This document shows positions 8,339 to 17,122 of a stretch of 51,654 nucleotides of DNA, piece after piece. The DNA is from Duganella callida. GTDB taxonomy: Bacteria > Pseudomonadota > Gammaproteobacteria > Burkholderiales > Burkholderiaceae_D. Positions within the stretch are counted from its first letter, which is position 1; the number at the start of each line of letters is the position of its first letter. Under the pieces are notes generated by a model, which saw nothing but the letters and a program-made list of their open reading frames with translations, was not told the DNA's origin and made no database searches. The stretch is taken from positions 1 to 51,654 of the forward strand of contig NZ_SPVG01000037.1 in NCBI RefSeq assembly GCF_004614165.1, in the 5' to 3' direction. The position numbers and the translations under genes are program-made.

Positions 8339-9753
8339 AAACCGTCCTTCACACCGTGCCGCTGGTCCTGGCGGGCCTGCTGCTGTCGGCCTGCTCGCTG
8401 GCGCCGACCTACGTACGCCCAGCCTCGCCGGTGGCCGCCGACTGGCCGGCGCCAGCCGGCATCGCCGCCAACGGCCAGGCCGCGCACGACATCCGCTGGC
8501 AGGACTTCTTCCAGGACGAGAAGCTGAAACAGGTGATCGCCATCGCCCTGGAGCACAACCGCGACCTGCGCGTGGCGACGCTGAACATCGAGCGCGCCCG
8601 CGCCCTGTATCAGGTGCAGTCGGCCGACCGTCTGCCCACCTTGAACGCCGGCCTGTCCGGCGCCCGCCAGCGCCTGCCGGACTCGGTGGCGCCCGGCGGC
8701 CGGGGCGGCGTCAACAGCAGCTATACCGCCGGCGTCGGTGTCACCGCCTTCGAACTCGATCTGTTCGGCAGCGTGCGCAACCTCAGCCAGGCGGCGCTGG
8801 AACGCTACGCCGCCACCGAGGAAGCGCAGCGCGCCGCGCAAATCAGCCTGGTGGCGGAGGTGGCCAGCGTCTACGAAGCCGTGCTGGCCGATGAACGCCT
8901 GCTGGCCCTGAGCCAGCAGACGCTGGCCAGCCGCACCGAATCCCATCAGCGCCAGATCGCGATGCGCCAGCAAGGCGCCAGTTCGGAATATGACCTGCGC
9001 CAGTCGGAATCGTTGCTGCAGGCGGCGCGCGCGGCCCAGGCCCAGGCCAGCCGCCAGCGCGCGCTGGACGAAAATGCGCTGACAGTGCTGGCCGGCCGTC
9101 CGCTCCCGCCCGAGCTGTTGCCGGCGCAAGGCGCGTCCTGGGACAGCAAGGCCATGGCCGAACTGCCCGCCGGTCTGCCGTCGGAACTGCTGACATCACG
9201 GCCCGACATACGCCGCCAGGAGGCACTGCTACGCGCCGCCAACGCCAATATCGGCGTGGCGCGCGCCGCCTTCTTCCCGCGCATCACGCTGACCGGCGCC
9301 TTCGGCTCGTCCAGCGACGAGCTTTCCGGTCTGTTCGACGCCGGCAGCCGCTCCTGGAGTTTCCTGCCGCAGATTTCGCTGCCCATCTTCGACGGCGGCC
9401 GCAATCGCGCCAACCTGAACGTGGCCAGGGCCGACAAGGACATCGCCATCGCGCAGTACGACAAGGCCATCCAGGTGGCCTTCCGCGAGGTGGCCGATGC
9501 GCTGGCCGGGCGCGCCACCCTGGGAGAGGAGCTGGATGCGGTCAAGGCCCAGGAAAGCGCCGAACAGGTACGCTACGACCTGGCCAGACAGCGCTACGAC
9601 GCCGGCCAGTCCAGTTACCTGGAATACCTGGACGCGCAACGCTCGCTGTTCAGCGCCCAGCAGCAGACCATCCGCACCAATCTGGCGGAACTGCAGAACC
9701 GCATCGTGTTGTACAAGGCGCTGGGCGGCGGCTGGCGCGGCGGCGCGGCATAA
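8335..9753 (+). CDS. RND efflux outer-membrane channel lipoprotein (NodT/OprM type)
   Basis: 472 residues with a lipoprotein signal ending LLLSAC (C20). It contains the two repeated outer-membrane efflux protein halves: IAIALEHNRDLRVATLNIERARALY in the first and the typical SRPDIRRQEALLRAANANIGVARAAFFPRI in the second. It forms the trimeric TolC-like exit duct of the pump encoded just upstream. The start ATG (8335) overlaps the permease stop and has an AGGAGG site. Third gene of the operon; a hairpin follows at 9766-9798. Confidence 0.95.
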   Translation: MKTVLHTVPLVLAGLLLSACSLAPTYVRPASPVAADWPAPAGIAANGQAAHDIRWQDFFQDEKLKQVIAIALEHNRDLRVATLNIERARALYQVQSADRLPTLNAGLSGARQRLPDSVAPGGRGGVNSSYTAGVGVTAFELDLFGSVRNLSQAALERYAATEEAQRAAQISLVAEVASVYEAVLADERLLALSQQTLASRTESHQRQIAMRQQGASSEYDLRQSESLLQAARAAQAQASRQRALDENALTVLAGRPLPPELLPAQGASWDSKAMAELPAGLPSELLTSRPDIRRQEALLRAANANIGVARAAFFPRITLTGAFGSSSDELSGLFDAGSRSWSFLPQISLPIFDGGRNRANLNVARADKDIAIAQYDKAIQVAFREVADALAGRATLGEELDAVKAQESAEQVRYDLARQRYDAGQSSYLEYLDAQRSLFSAQQQTIRTNLAELQNRIVLYKALGGGWRGGAA

Positions 9754-9765
9754 CGGAACGAATCA

Positions 9766-9798
9766 GCACCCCGGATGAACCAATTCGTTCCGGGGTGC
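9766..9798 (+). terminator. Hairpin after the RND efflux operon
   Basis: GCACCCCGGA (9766-9775) and TCCGGGGTGC (9789-9798) form a perfect 10-bp stem with a 13-base loop, 12 bases after the stop codon. No T-run follows, so it may work as a Rho-assisted terminator or protect the messenger end. Confidence 0.55.
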
Positions 9799-9838
9799 CG
9801 GTATCGTAAAGGCTCCTGACACTCACCGGAGCACACCT

Positions 9839-10603
9839 ATGAAACGCATCCTTACCCTGGCAGCCTCTCTGCTGATCGCCGGCGCCACCGCCGCCGCCAG
9901 CAGCGCCGATCCTTACGCCGGCCCGGACAAGCCGGCGCTGCCCGCCTCCACCTTCAAATGGGACGCCAGCCGCACCGCCATGGTGGTGATCGATCCGCAG
10001 ATCGATTTCATGAGTCCCAAAGGCGCCTCCTGGGCGCTGGTCGGCGAAAGCGTGACGGAACAGAAGCTGGTGCCGCATTTGCTGCAGCTGTTCGCCGCCA
10101 CCAAGCGTGCCGGCATCCCGGTCGCCATCTCGCCGCACTACTATTACCCGCATGACCACAAGTGGAAGTTCGCCGCACCGATCGAAACCGCGCAGCACCA
10201 GCTGCACATGTTCGACCGCCACGGCGCGCTGACGCTGGACGGCTTCCGCGGGTCGGGCGCCGACTTCATGCCCGAGTTCAAGCAGTACATCGAAGACGGC
10301 GAGACCATCATCGCCGCGCCGCACAAGCTGTACGGCCCGCAGAGCAACGATCTGATGCTACAGTTACGCAAACAAGGCATCGACAAGATCATTTTGACCG
10401 GCATGGCCTCCAACCTGTGCGTGGAATCGCATCTGCGCGAATTCCTGGAGCGCGGCTTTGAAGTGGTGGTGGTGCGCGACGCGGTGGCTGGTCCCAAGCT
10501 GCCGGACGGCGACGGCTACAGCAGCGCGCTGGTCAACTTCCGCTACATCGCCAATGCCGTGATGACCACGGACCAGGTGCTGAAACTGATCGACAAAAAG
10601 TAG
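9839..10603 (+). CDS. Exported isochorismatase-family cysteine hydrolase
   Basis: 254 residues. An N-terminal signal peptide (about 1-22, ending TAAASSA) indicates export, which is unusual for a family that is mostly cytoplasmic. The fold's triad is visible: D52 in VVIDPQIDF, K163 in APHKLYGPQ and C194 in GMASNLCVESH. Members hydrolyse small amides, carbamates or vinyl ethers; the exact substrate is not readable here. It follows the efflux operon after a hairpin and is nine bases before an AraC-type regulator in the same direction, which may control it. Confidence 0.88.
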   Translation: MKRILTLAASLLIAGATAAASSADPYAGPDKPALPASTFKWDASRTAMVVIDPQIDFMSPKGASWALVGESVTEQKLVPHLLQLFAATKRAGIPVAISPHYYYPHDHKWKFAAPIETAQHQLHMFDRHGALTLDGFRGSGADFMPEFKQYIEDGETIIAAPHKLYGPQSNDLMLQLRKQGIDKIILTGMASNLCVESHLREFLERGFEVVVVRDAVAGPKLPDGDGYSSALVNFRYIANAVMTTDQVLKLIDKK

Positions 10604-10612
10604 GAACTTGCC

Positions 10613-11449
10613 ATGACACTCAGCCTGGATCAGGCGCTCGGACAACTGGACATCACGGCCACGGCGTTCCGGCGCATCACGCTGGCCGACGACGTCCTGC
10701 CGCATGCCGCTTGCGGGCAAGTGCATTTTGTCGCGGTCTTGGCTGGCAGCGGCGTGCTGCAACTGACGGCTGGCCCGCTGGCGGTCACGGCCGGCCAGCT
10801 GCTGCTGTTACCCGGCGATGCGGCGCCGCAGCCCGGCCGCGGCATCGCCTCCGGGCTCACGCTGGCGCACGGGCTGCTCGGCGCCAGCCTGCTCGACGGC
10901 CGCAGCCTGTTCGACTTCCTCGCGCTGCCGCACACACTTGAGGCGGACGGCACGGAACTGTTCACCGGCGCCATTCCCGAACTGCTGCGCGAATCGGCCT
11001 ATGGCGGTCCGGGATCGGGCGCCATCATCACCTGCCTGGCGCGGCGACTGGTGACGGCGCTGGTGCGCGACGCCTGGCCGCAAACCGGAGCCATACCGCC
11101 GGCGCAGGTGGTCACCCGGCGCCAGCGCCTGCGGCAGATCGTCGACCTGATGTACAAGGACCCGGGCCGCGACTACACGCTGGACGGCCTGGCGGATGCG
11201 GCGGCCATGAGCCGCACCGTGTTTCACCGTGAGTTTGTCGCCTGCTATGGCAGTTCGCCGCTGGTCATGCTGCGCACCCTGCGTCTGAAGCGCGCGGAAG
11301 AACTGCTGCGCCAGACCGACATGCCGGTCAAGACCATCACCGCGCGGCTGGGCTACCGCAGCCGCAGCCACTTCAGCAAACTGTTCAAGGACGCCTACGG
11401 CATCGACCCGGAACAGTTTCGCCGGCAGCGCTCACTCCCTGCCGAATAA
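10613..11449 (+). CDS. AraC-family transcriptional regulator with cupin-type sensor domain
   Basis: 278 residues. The N-terminal half looks like the AraC-type sensory cupin (AraC_binding_2 / cupin_6 type: VHFVAVLAGSGVLQLTAGPLAVTAGQLLLLPGDA). Residues about 165-275 hold the double helix-turn-helix (DYTLDGLADAAAMSRTVFHREFVACYGSSPLVMLRTLRL, then ITARLGYRSRSHFSKLFKDAYGIDPEQFRR). It starts nine bases after the hydrolase gene and is probably cotranscribed with it. Its last 18 bases overlap, tail to tail, the end of the carboxylesterase gene. Effector unknown. Confidence 0.92.
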   Translation: MTLSLDQALGQLDITATAFRRITLADDVLPHAACGQVHFVAVLAGSGVLQLTAGPLAVTAGQLLLLPGDAAPQPGRGIASGLTLAHGLLGASLLDGRSLFDFLALPHTLEADGTELFTGAIPELLRESAYGGPGSGAIITCLARRLVTALVRDAWPQTGAIPPAQVVTRRQRLRQIVDLMYKDPGRDYTLDGLADAAAMSRTVFHREFVACYGSSPLVMLRTLRLKRAEELLRQTDMPVKTITARLGYRSRSHFSKLFKDAYGIDPEQFRRQRSLPAE

Positions 11450-12934
11450 GGCAAAATCGGGCAGCTGATGCTGCCCGCCGATGCGCAGCACGGTGGCTTG
11501 ATCGCCGGTGTAGCGCGGCCACGCCGGCAAGCCCTTGCCGTTCGGGTTGCCGCTGCGGGCGAAGTTGACCCAGGTGGTGGCCAGGCGATCCGCCAGCTGA
11601 CGGTCAGTGCCGGTCCAGGCGCGCGGATCCTGTGCCAGGTTGTCGAACACGTAGCGGATTTCCGCGCCATGGCCGGCGCCGCAGCCGTAGCCGCACGGCG
11701 TGGCCGGCGTGGCCGGCTGGTGGCTGAAGAAGTAGGCATAGGCCGGCGAACGCCCATATCTGGCCTGCAGATCGGCCCAGTAAATCATGCGCCAGCCCCA
11801 CCAGTCCGTGGTCAGCTTATCGATCGAGGTTTTCGCCTGTGCGTCGGTGGCGCCGGGATAGGCGGCCAGCAACGCGGAGCTTGGCGCATATCCGAGCAAT
11901 CGGGCCGCCAGTTCGCGATGCCGGGCGGTGGTGAATTCGCTGGTGCCCAGAATCTCCGGCGCCAGATCCTTGCCCTCCTCGGCGTTCCAGCCGACCAGCA
12001 AGGGCACATCATTCTGGCGATGATTGCGGTAGGTAGTCGTCATGTCTTCGCGCAGCAGATAGCCGTCCACCACCACGTCCGATTTCCAGGACGGCTTGTG
12101 CAGGTCCGCCACGCTCATGGCGCGCAGCGCGCGCAAATCCCTGGCGCCGACCGATTTGGCCAGCGCCAGCCCCTTGGCCCCGCCAGCCTTGCTGTCGAAG
12201 GGGCTGTCAACGGCGCTATTGGGCGCGGCAAAATTGCCGCTTTCGCCGATCGCGCTCTGGAACAGGCCCTTGCCCAGTGGGGACGCCATCAGGATGGCCA
12301 CCGAGGCGGCGCCGGCCGATTCACCGACGATCATCACGCGATCGGGATCGCCGCCGAATGCCGCAACGTTTTCCTTTACCCATTTCAGCGCAGCCACCTG
12401 ATCCAGCAAGCCCTGATTGCCGCTGGCATGCACCGGCGACTCGGCGGTCAGCTCGGGATGGGCGAAGAAGCCGAAGATGCCGAGCCGGTAGTTGATGGTG
12501 ACCACGACGGCGCCACGACCGGCCAGGTTGGTGCCGTCATATCCCTTCTGGGCGCCGCTGCCGCCGTAATAACCGCCGCCGTGTATCCAGAAAATCACCG
12601 GCAGCTTATCTGCCTGCCGCGGCGCCCAGATGTTCAGATACAGGCAGTCTTCGCTCTTGGTTTCGGTGATCCAGACCGCGGTCTGGGCGCAGGCGGGCGC
12701 GAAGCTGCCGGCCTGACGCACGCCCTTCCACGGCACCACAGGTTGCGGCTCGCGCCAACGCAGCTCCCCCACCGGAGGCGCGGCGTAGGGGATGCCGAAG
12801 TAAGTATTCAACCCGCCAGCCCGCAGACCGGCGATCTCGCCGCCGGTGACCCTGACCGGTGCAGTGGATTCAGCCGCCGCCGAGGCAGCGGCCAGGCAAA
12901 GAGCGACCAGACCGATCGCGCGCGTAACTTTCAT
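11432..12934 (-). CDS. Exported type-B carboxylesterase
   Basis: 500 residues with a signal peptide of about 21 residues (ending ASAAAES). It has the alpha/beta-hydrolase signatures of carboxylesterase type B: oxyanion loop HGGG (118-121), nucleophile S206 in GESAG, the DCLYLNIWAP motif (96-105), and the catalytic-His context GAGHGAEIRYVF. It cleaves carboxylic esters in the periplasm or outside. Beside a pectin locus it could remove acetyl, methyl or feruloyl esters from plant cell-wall sugar, but this is only context. Its 3' end overlaps the AraC gene by 18 bases; its 5' end is divergent from the GH43 gene. Confidence 0.92.
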   Translation of the reverse strand: MKVTRAIGLVALCLAAASAAAESTAPVRVTGGEIAGLRAGGLNTYFGIPYAAPPVGELRWREPQPVVPWKGVRQAGSFAPACAQTAVWITETKSEDCLYLNIWAPRQADKLPVIFWIHGGGYYGGSGAQKGYDGTNLAGRGAVVVTINYRLGIFGFFAHPELTAESPVHASGNQGLLDQVAALKWVKENVAAFGGDPDRVMIVGESAGAASVAILMASPLGKGLFQSAIGESGNFAAPNSAVDSPFDSKAGGAKGLALAKSVGARDLRALRAMSVADLHKPSWKSDVVVDGYLLREDMTTTYRNHRQNDVPLLVGWNAEEGKDLAPEILGTSEFTTARHRELAARLLGYAPSSALLAAYPGATDAQAKTSIDKLTTDWWGWRMIYWADLQARYGRSPAYAYFFSHQPATPATPCGYGCGAGHGAEIRYVFDNLAQDPRAWTGTDRQLADRLATTWVNFARSGNPNGKGLPAWPRYTGDQATVLRIGGQHQLPDFALFGRE

Positions 12935-13108
12935 GACGTCTCCTGTTTGATTTATGCGGAGAGATTACCCCGTTTCTCCACCCGGCCGAGTGCGAATTTC
13001 ATCAAGCCGGGTTTCGAAATTTACCAAAACAATATCCCTGCGCGACAAAAAGTTATTGGATGCCGGCGCGCTTCCGGCACATCATTACAGAAAAACCAAG
13101 GAGACACG
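12935..13108. other. Divergent intergenic region, carboxylesterase / GH43
   Basis: 174 bases holding the promoters for both genes. Visible elements are a TTTCGAAA palindrome (about 13012-13019) and a small hairpin, TGCCGG (13061-13066) with CCGGCA (13074-13079), in the likely leader of the GH43 gene. An AAGGAG ribosome site serves the GH43 start. No convincing -35/-10 pair was singled out. Confidence 0.3.
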
Positions 13109-13987
13109 ATGAAACTGGCTTGCGCGCTCGCCGCCGCACTGATGATGTCCGGGCCGTCCGCAGCGGATTTCCACAATCCGCTGGTGCCGCAGCGTGCGGA
13201 CCCGCAGGTGGAACTGCACAGCGACGGCTATTACTATTACACCGCCACCGTCCCCGAATACGACCGCATCGAACTGCGGCGGGTGAAGGATCTGAATGAC
13301 CTGGGCCGGGCCGAACCGAAAGTCATCTGGCGCAAGCATGATGCGGGGCTCATGAGCGCCAACATCTGGGCGCCGGAGATCCACTACATCGACGGTCGCT
13401 GGTATCTCTACTTCACCGCCAGCCGTGTCGACGCGCCGTTCGATATCCGGCTCTACGTGCTGGAGAACCCGTCGCCCAATCCGCTGGAAGGCGCATGGAC
13501 CGAGCGCGGTCAGATCAAGACCGGCTGGGAATCGTTCTCGCTGGACGCCACCACCTTCGCCATCGGCCAGCAGCGCTACTTGGTCTGGACCCAGCGTCCG
13601 CCCGGCGCCGAGCAGCATCTGACGGCGATCTACATGGCCACCTATTCCGCCAGCGCCACCGACGCCAACTACGCCATGGGCATGCTGACCGCCGACGCCG
13701 GCGCCGACCTGCTCGACCCGCGCTCATGGAAAAAGTCATCGGTGCCGGTGCTGGCCAGCAGCGCGCAAAATGGCCAGTATGGTCCGGGCCACAACGGCTT
13801 CACCACCACACCTGACGGCAAGCAGGACATCCTGATCTACCATGCCCGCAACTACCGCGACATCGCCGGCAACCCGCTCAAGGACCCCAACCGCAACACC
13901 CGCGCCCAGATCATCCATTGGCGCGCCGACGGTACGCCCGATTTCGGCGTACCGGTGCCGGACGATCCTGCAGCCATGCTCCGTTGA
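13109..13987 (+). CDS. GH43-family (arabinofuranosidase type) protein, apparently lacking the general-acid segment
   Basis: 292 residues with a signal peptide of about 19 residues. It follows the GH43 exo-arabinofuranosidase pattern (five-bladed propeller): the catalytic base would be D31 in RADPQ, the pKa-tuning aspartate D146 in SLDATTF, and WAPE (87-90) and the GPGHNGFT and YHARNYRDIAG blocks are typical. From family knowledge, a stretch of some 40-50 residues carrying the general-acid glutamate in an EGP motif should lie between the GAEQHLTAIYMA part and TYSASATDANY. Here these two parts are joined directly (about residues 176-178) and no EGP occurs anywhere. The frame is intact. It may be inactive, a binder, or use another acid. 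Family call sure; loss of activity inferred. Confidence 0.85.
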   Translation: MKLACALAAALMMSGPSAADFHNPLVPQRADPQVELHSDGYYYYTATVPEYDRIELRRVKDLNDLGRAEPKVIWRKHDAGLMSANIWAPEIHYIDGRWYLYFTASRVDAPFDIRLYVLENPSPNPLEGAWTERGQIKTGWESFSLDATTFAIGQQRYLVWTQRPPGAEQHLTAIYMATYSASATDANYAMGMLTADAGADLLDPRSWKKSSVPVLASSAQNGQYGPGHNGFTTTPDGKQDILIYHARNYRDIAGNPLKDPNRNTRAQIIHWRADGTPDFGVPVPDDPAAMLR

Positions 13988-14069
13988 CCGGCGCAGAGCG
14001 GGATTTTTCCGCAATCGCTCATTGACTTGACGCCTTTTGCGCGCCTGGCTTGCTATCATCAGAGATACC

Positions 14070-15347
14070 ATGACCATTCCAGCCGCGCGCATGAAAACCT
14101 GTCTGCTGATCGCCCTGGCGCTTGCCTTTCCCGTCCACGCGGCCGTAGTGGGCCACACGGTCCCCGCCACCGCGCTGACCGATGCACGGGTCGTCGGCCG
14201 GCCCGAATGGGAAAGCTATCTGGCCCGATCCCGCGCGCGCATGGCGGCCGACAGGGCAGCCTTCCGCGCCGAACGCGTACAAGCATTGCCGGCCACCGTG
14301 ATGGAATCTTCGGGTGGCGGAAAGACCATGCCGCTCGACCGTCCCGCAGCGTGGTATGCCTCCTCCGAAGCGCGCCACGTGGCCGACGTCATTGTCAGTT
14401 ATCAGACGCCGGCCGGCGGCTGGAGCAAGAACATGGCGCGCGATGGCGCCCAGCGCCAGCCCGGCCAGCCCTACGTCGCCGGCCACACCAGCAAGGCGCC
14501 CGACAGCGTGCCGTGGGACTGGGTCGGCACCTTCGACAACGATGCCACCATCACCGAGATGCGCTTCCTGGCACGGGTCGCCAGCCAGGCGCCCGGCGCC
14601 GAAGGCGAAGTTTACCGCGCCAGCTTCCTGCGCGGCCTGCAGTACACGCTCGGCGCCCAGTACCCGAACGGCGGCTGGCCGCAGATCTATCCGCTGCAAG
14701 GCGGCTACCACGACGCCATCACCTACAACGACGACGCCATGGTCAACATCGCCACGCTGCTCTCGGCCATCGCCGCCGGCCAGGACGATTACGCCTTCGT
14801 GCCGCCGGCCCGGCGCAGCCAGGCAGCCGAGGCGGAACGCCGCGCCGTCGCCTACATCCTCGCCACGCAAGTCAGCATCGCCGGCAGCCTGACCGCCTGG
14901 TCGCAGCAATACGATCCGATCACGCTCAGGCCTGTGGGCGCGCGCAACTTCGAGCCGGACGCCCTGTCCAGCGCCGAAAGTTCCGGCCTGCTTGTATATC
15001 TGATGCAGATAGAACGACCGACGCCGCAAATCATGGCCGCCATCGAAGCCGGCGTCAAATGGCTGCAGGCGACCGCCATCACCGGCCACGCCTGGCAAAA
15101 GACACCGCAAGGCCGGGCGCTGGTCGAACAGCCAGGCGCCCCGCTGCTGTGGGCCCGCTACATCAGCCTTGAAACAGGCAAACCGGTGTTTGGCGACCGC
15201 GACCTGACGCTGCACGACGACGTACGCGAAATCTCGGCCGAACGCCGCGACGGCTACGCCTGGTATGGCAGCTACAGCCAGAAAGCCCTCACCGCCTACC
15301 AGAAATGGCAGAACTCCGGGGTCAGGTCCGGCAATCGCCCGACCTGA
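14070..15347 (+). CDS. Exported PL10-family pectate lyase
   Basis: 425 residues with a signal peptide ending PVHA. Family 10 polysaccharide-lyase landmarks: [10 protein letters not shown], the [17 protein letters not shown] block, [29 protein letters not shown] and the C-terminal RDGYAWYG. The enzyme cuts polygalacturonan by calcium-dependent beta-elimination, leaving unsaturated ends that the GH105 enzymes of this locus could later remove. ATG 14070 is preferred because AGAGA lies just upstream; the ATG at 14091 lacks a ribosome site but would give the same mature protein. The stop codon lies inside the hairpin that separates it from the convergent GH28 gene. Confidence 0.92.
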   Translation: MTIPAARMKTCLLIALALAFPVHAAVVGHTVPATALTDARVVGRPEWESYLARSRARMAADRAAFRAERVQALPATVMESSGGGKTMPLDRPAAWYASSEARHVADVIVSYQTPAGGWSKNMARDGAQRQPGQPYVAGHTSKAPDSVPWDWVGTFDNDATITEMRFLARVASQAPGAEGEVYRASFLRGLQYTLGAQYPNGGWPQIYPLQGGYHDAITYNDDAMVNIATLLSAIAAGQDDYAFVPPARRSQAAEAERRAVAYILATQVSIAGSLTAWSQQYDPITLRPVGARNFEPDALSSAESSGLLVYLMQIERPTPQIMAAIEAGVKWLQATAITGHAWQKTPQGRALVEQPGAPLLWARYISLETGKPVFGDRDLTLHDDVREISAERRDGYAWYGSYSQKALTAYQKWQNSGVRSGNRPT

Positions 15348-15354
15348 CCCCGGA
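15315..15354. terminator. Perfect 14-bp hairpin between convergent PL10 and GH28 genes; REP-like
   Basis: TCCGGGGTCAGGTC (15315-15328) and GACCTGACCCCGGA (15341-15354) pair perfectly around a 12-base loop. The right arm contains the stop codon of the pectate lyase and ends directly before the stop of the GH28 gene, so it can serve both genes as a bidirectional terminator. The GGGGTCAGGTC core looks like a dispersed repeat palindrome, which needs a genome search to prove. Confidence 0.7.
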
Positions 15355-17118
15355 TTATTGGTTGTAGGTTTTGCCGGCGATGCGCACGTTGCGCAGTTTG
15401 AGGCCGTCGACGTTGTAGGCGAACCAGGGCTGCTCGCGGTTGCGCGGCGTGCCGAAGTCGGAGTCGCTGATGCTGATGTTCGACACCGGCAGCACCGGCG
15501 TGCCCGCCGCGCCGTTGAAACTGCCGGCCACCGGTCCCAGGATCACCATCGCCTGGTAGCACGAGTAATCGCCGTCCGCAGTCTTTGCATTGGCCACCCG
15601 CACATTCGAGATGTGCACGTCCGATACCTGCGGCGGACGATTGCGTACACTGTCGTCACCGGGCGCGTAATCGCAGTCGATGGTGATCACCGCGCCACCG
15701 CTGGTGGACACGATCTGCCCCTCCAGCGCGGAACCGGGCAGCATCTTGTACGAATGGCCGCGCGTCTGCACACCGTTCGGCAAGGTCACGTCGCGCACGT
15801 AGAAGTGACGCAGGAAGCCGCCACGATTCATGTTGCTCTTCATGCGGATCGCCGTGCCCAGCGGGTTGTCCTGCCAGAAGGCGTTGCGGAACTCGATTTT
15901 CTGCGCATACACATGCTCGATGCCGGCCGCCATCTCGCTGCCCAACGTGACGCCGCCATGGCCGCTGTTCATGATGGAGTTCTGTATCACCACGTTGCGC
16001 GTCGGCCCATATTGCGTATCGCGGTTCTTGCCAGACTTGATGGCGATGCAGTCGTCGCCGTTGTTGAACAGGCAGCCGTCCACCAGCACCGTGTCACAGG
16101 ACTCGGGATCGAAGCCGTCCGAGTTCGGGCCGATGCTGTCCATGCGCACCTTGCTGAAGTGCACATTCCGGCAGTTCACCGGGTGGTGTATCCAGAACGG
16201 TGTGTTCATCACCAGATAGCCCTCCAGCAGCACATCGGTACAGTCGATGAATTCCACCATGCTGGGACGCAGATAGTGACCGAGGCCGAACACGCGGCGT
16301 TCGGCCGGTATGCCCGCTTCGGACAGAATGGGCAAAAATTTGTCGTCCGAACGCCAGTCGGGCCGGATCTGCGCCGCATTCGGCACCAGCTCTTCCGGAT
16401 TATTCGGATTCGGCTTGTTCTGATGCAGGGCGCCCGGCAGCGCCGCCACCGGATTCATGCCCCACCAGCAGCCGCCGCTGCCGTCCTCGAACGGCACGCC
16501 GGCCTGGCCGTCGATGATGCTGGTCCAGTCGTCGCCGGTGAAGGCGATGTTCTTCTGCCCACGCGCATACACCATCGGCGAGAAGTTCAGGCAGTCGTTG
16601 CCCTGCCAGCGCGACAGCACCAGTTTGCCGTTGGCGCCGCAGTCGACATCGCCGTCACGCGCGAAGTCCCGCGGATTGGCGCTGAAGAAGACGCGCGCAC
16701 CAGCCGCCAGGTGCACGTGCACATTCGACAGCAGCACGATCGGTCCCTTGCAGTACCAGTTCCCGGCCGGGATCAGCACCCTGCCGCCACCGGCCTTGTG
16801 GGCGGCGGCGATGGCGGCGCGGATGGCGGGATACGCGTCGGGCGATTGCGGCGCCGGCGTTTGCAGCTGGCCCTTCTTGCGCATCTCGACCAGTCCGTCC
16901 ACCTGCACCAGCCCACAGGCTTGGGCGCCAAAGCTGGTGATGACGAAGTCCCGGGCCGGAAAACCGAGCGGCTTGGCGAAGGTGTCGATGATCCGCTGCG
17001 CGCGCGCCCACGGGTCGGCGACGGCCGCCGCCAGTCCGCGCAAGGGCAGACTGGTGACGGCCAACACGCTGGCGGCGGATTTCAACATGGCGCGGCGCCC
17101 CGAGGAAGAAATACTCAT
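15355..17118 (-). CDS. GH28-family polygalacturonase-type enzyme with Tat-like signal
   Basis: 587 residues. The N-terminus SSSGRRAMLKSAASVLAV fits a twin-arginine (Tat) signal. The right-handed beta-helix family GH28 is shown by all canonical active-site motifs: NSD (332-334), GDD (354-356), GHGG (386-389) and RMKSN (425-429, in place of RIK). Such enzymes hydrolyse alpha-1,4-galacturonosyl bonds in pectin. At 587 residues it is longer than simple endo-enzymes, which often means an exo-acting or side-chain-tolerant form. It starts four bases after the TonB receptor gene, so the two form an operon in which the receptor imports the substrate the enzyme trims. Confidence 0.9.
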   Translation of the reverse strand: MSISSSGRRAMLKSAASVLAVTSLPLRGLAAAVADPWARAQRIIDTFAKPLGFPARDFVITSFGAQACGLVQVDGLVEMRKKGQLQTPAPQSPDAYPAIRAAIAAAHKAGGGRVLIPAGNWYCKGPIVLLSNVHVHLAAGARVFFSANPRDFARDGDVDCGANGKLVLSRWQGNDCLNFSPMVYARGQKNIAFTGDDWTSIIDGQAGVPFEDGSGGCWWGMNPVAALPGALHQNKPNPNNPEELVPNAAQIRPDWRSDDKFLPILSEAGIPAERRVFGLGHYLRPSMVEFIDCTDVLLEGYLVMNTPFWIHHPVNCRNVHFSKVRMDSIGPNSDGFDPESCDTVLVDGCLFNNGDDCIAIKSGKNRDTQYGPTRNVVIQNSIMNSGHGGVTLGSEMAAGIEHVYAQKIEFRNAFWQDNPLGTAIRMKSNMNRGGFLRHFYVRDVTLPNGVQTRGHSYKMLPGSALEGQIVSTSGGAVITIDCDYAPGDDSVRNRPPQVSDVHISNVRVANAKTADGDYSCYQAMVILGPVAGSFNGAAGTPVLPVSNISISDSDFGTPRNREQPWFAYNVDGLKLRNVRIAGKTYNQ

Positions 17119-17122
17119 GGTG

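Noticed and set aside
11468-13108. Upstream extension of the GH43 frame
   Set aside because: It is antisense to the carboxylesterase gene; the signal peptide and ribosome site fix the GH43 start at 13109.
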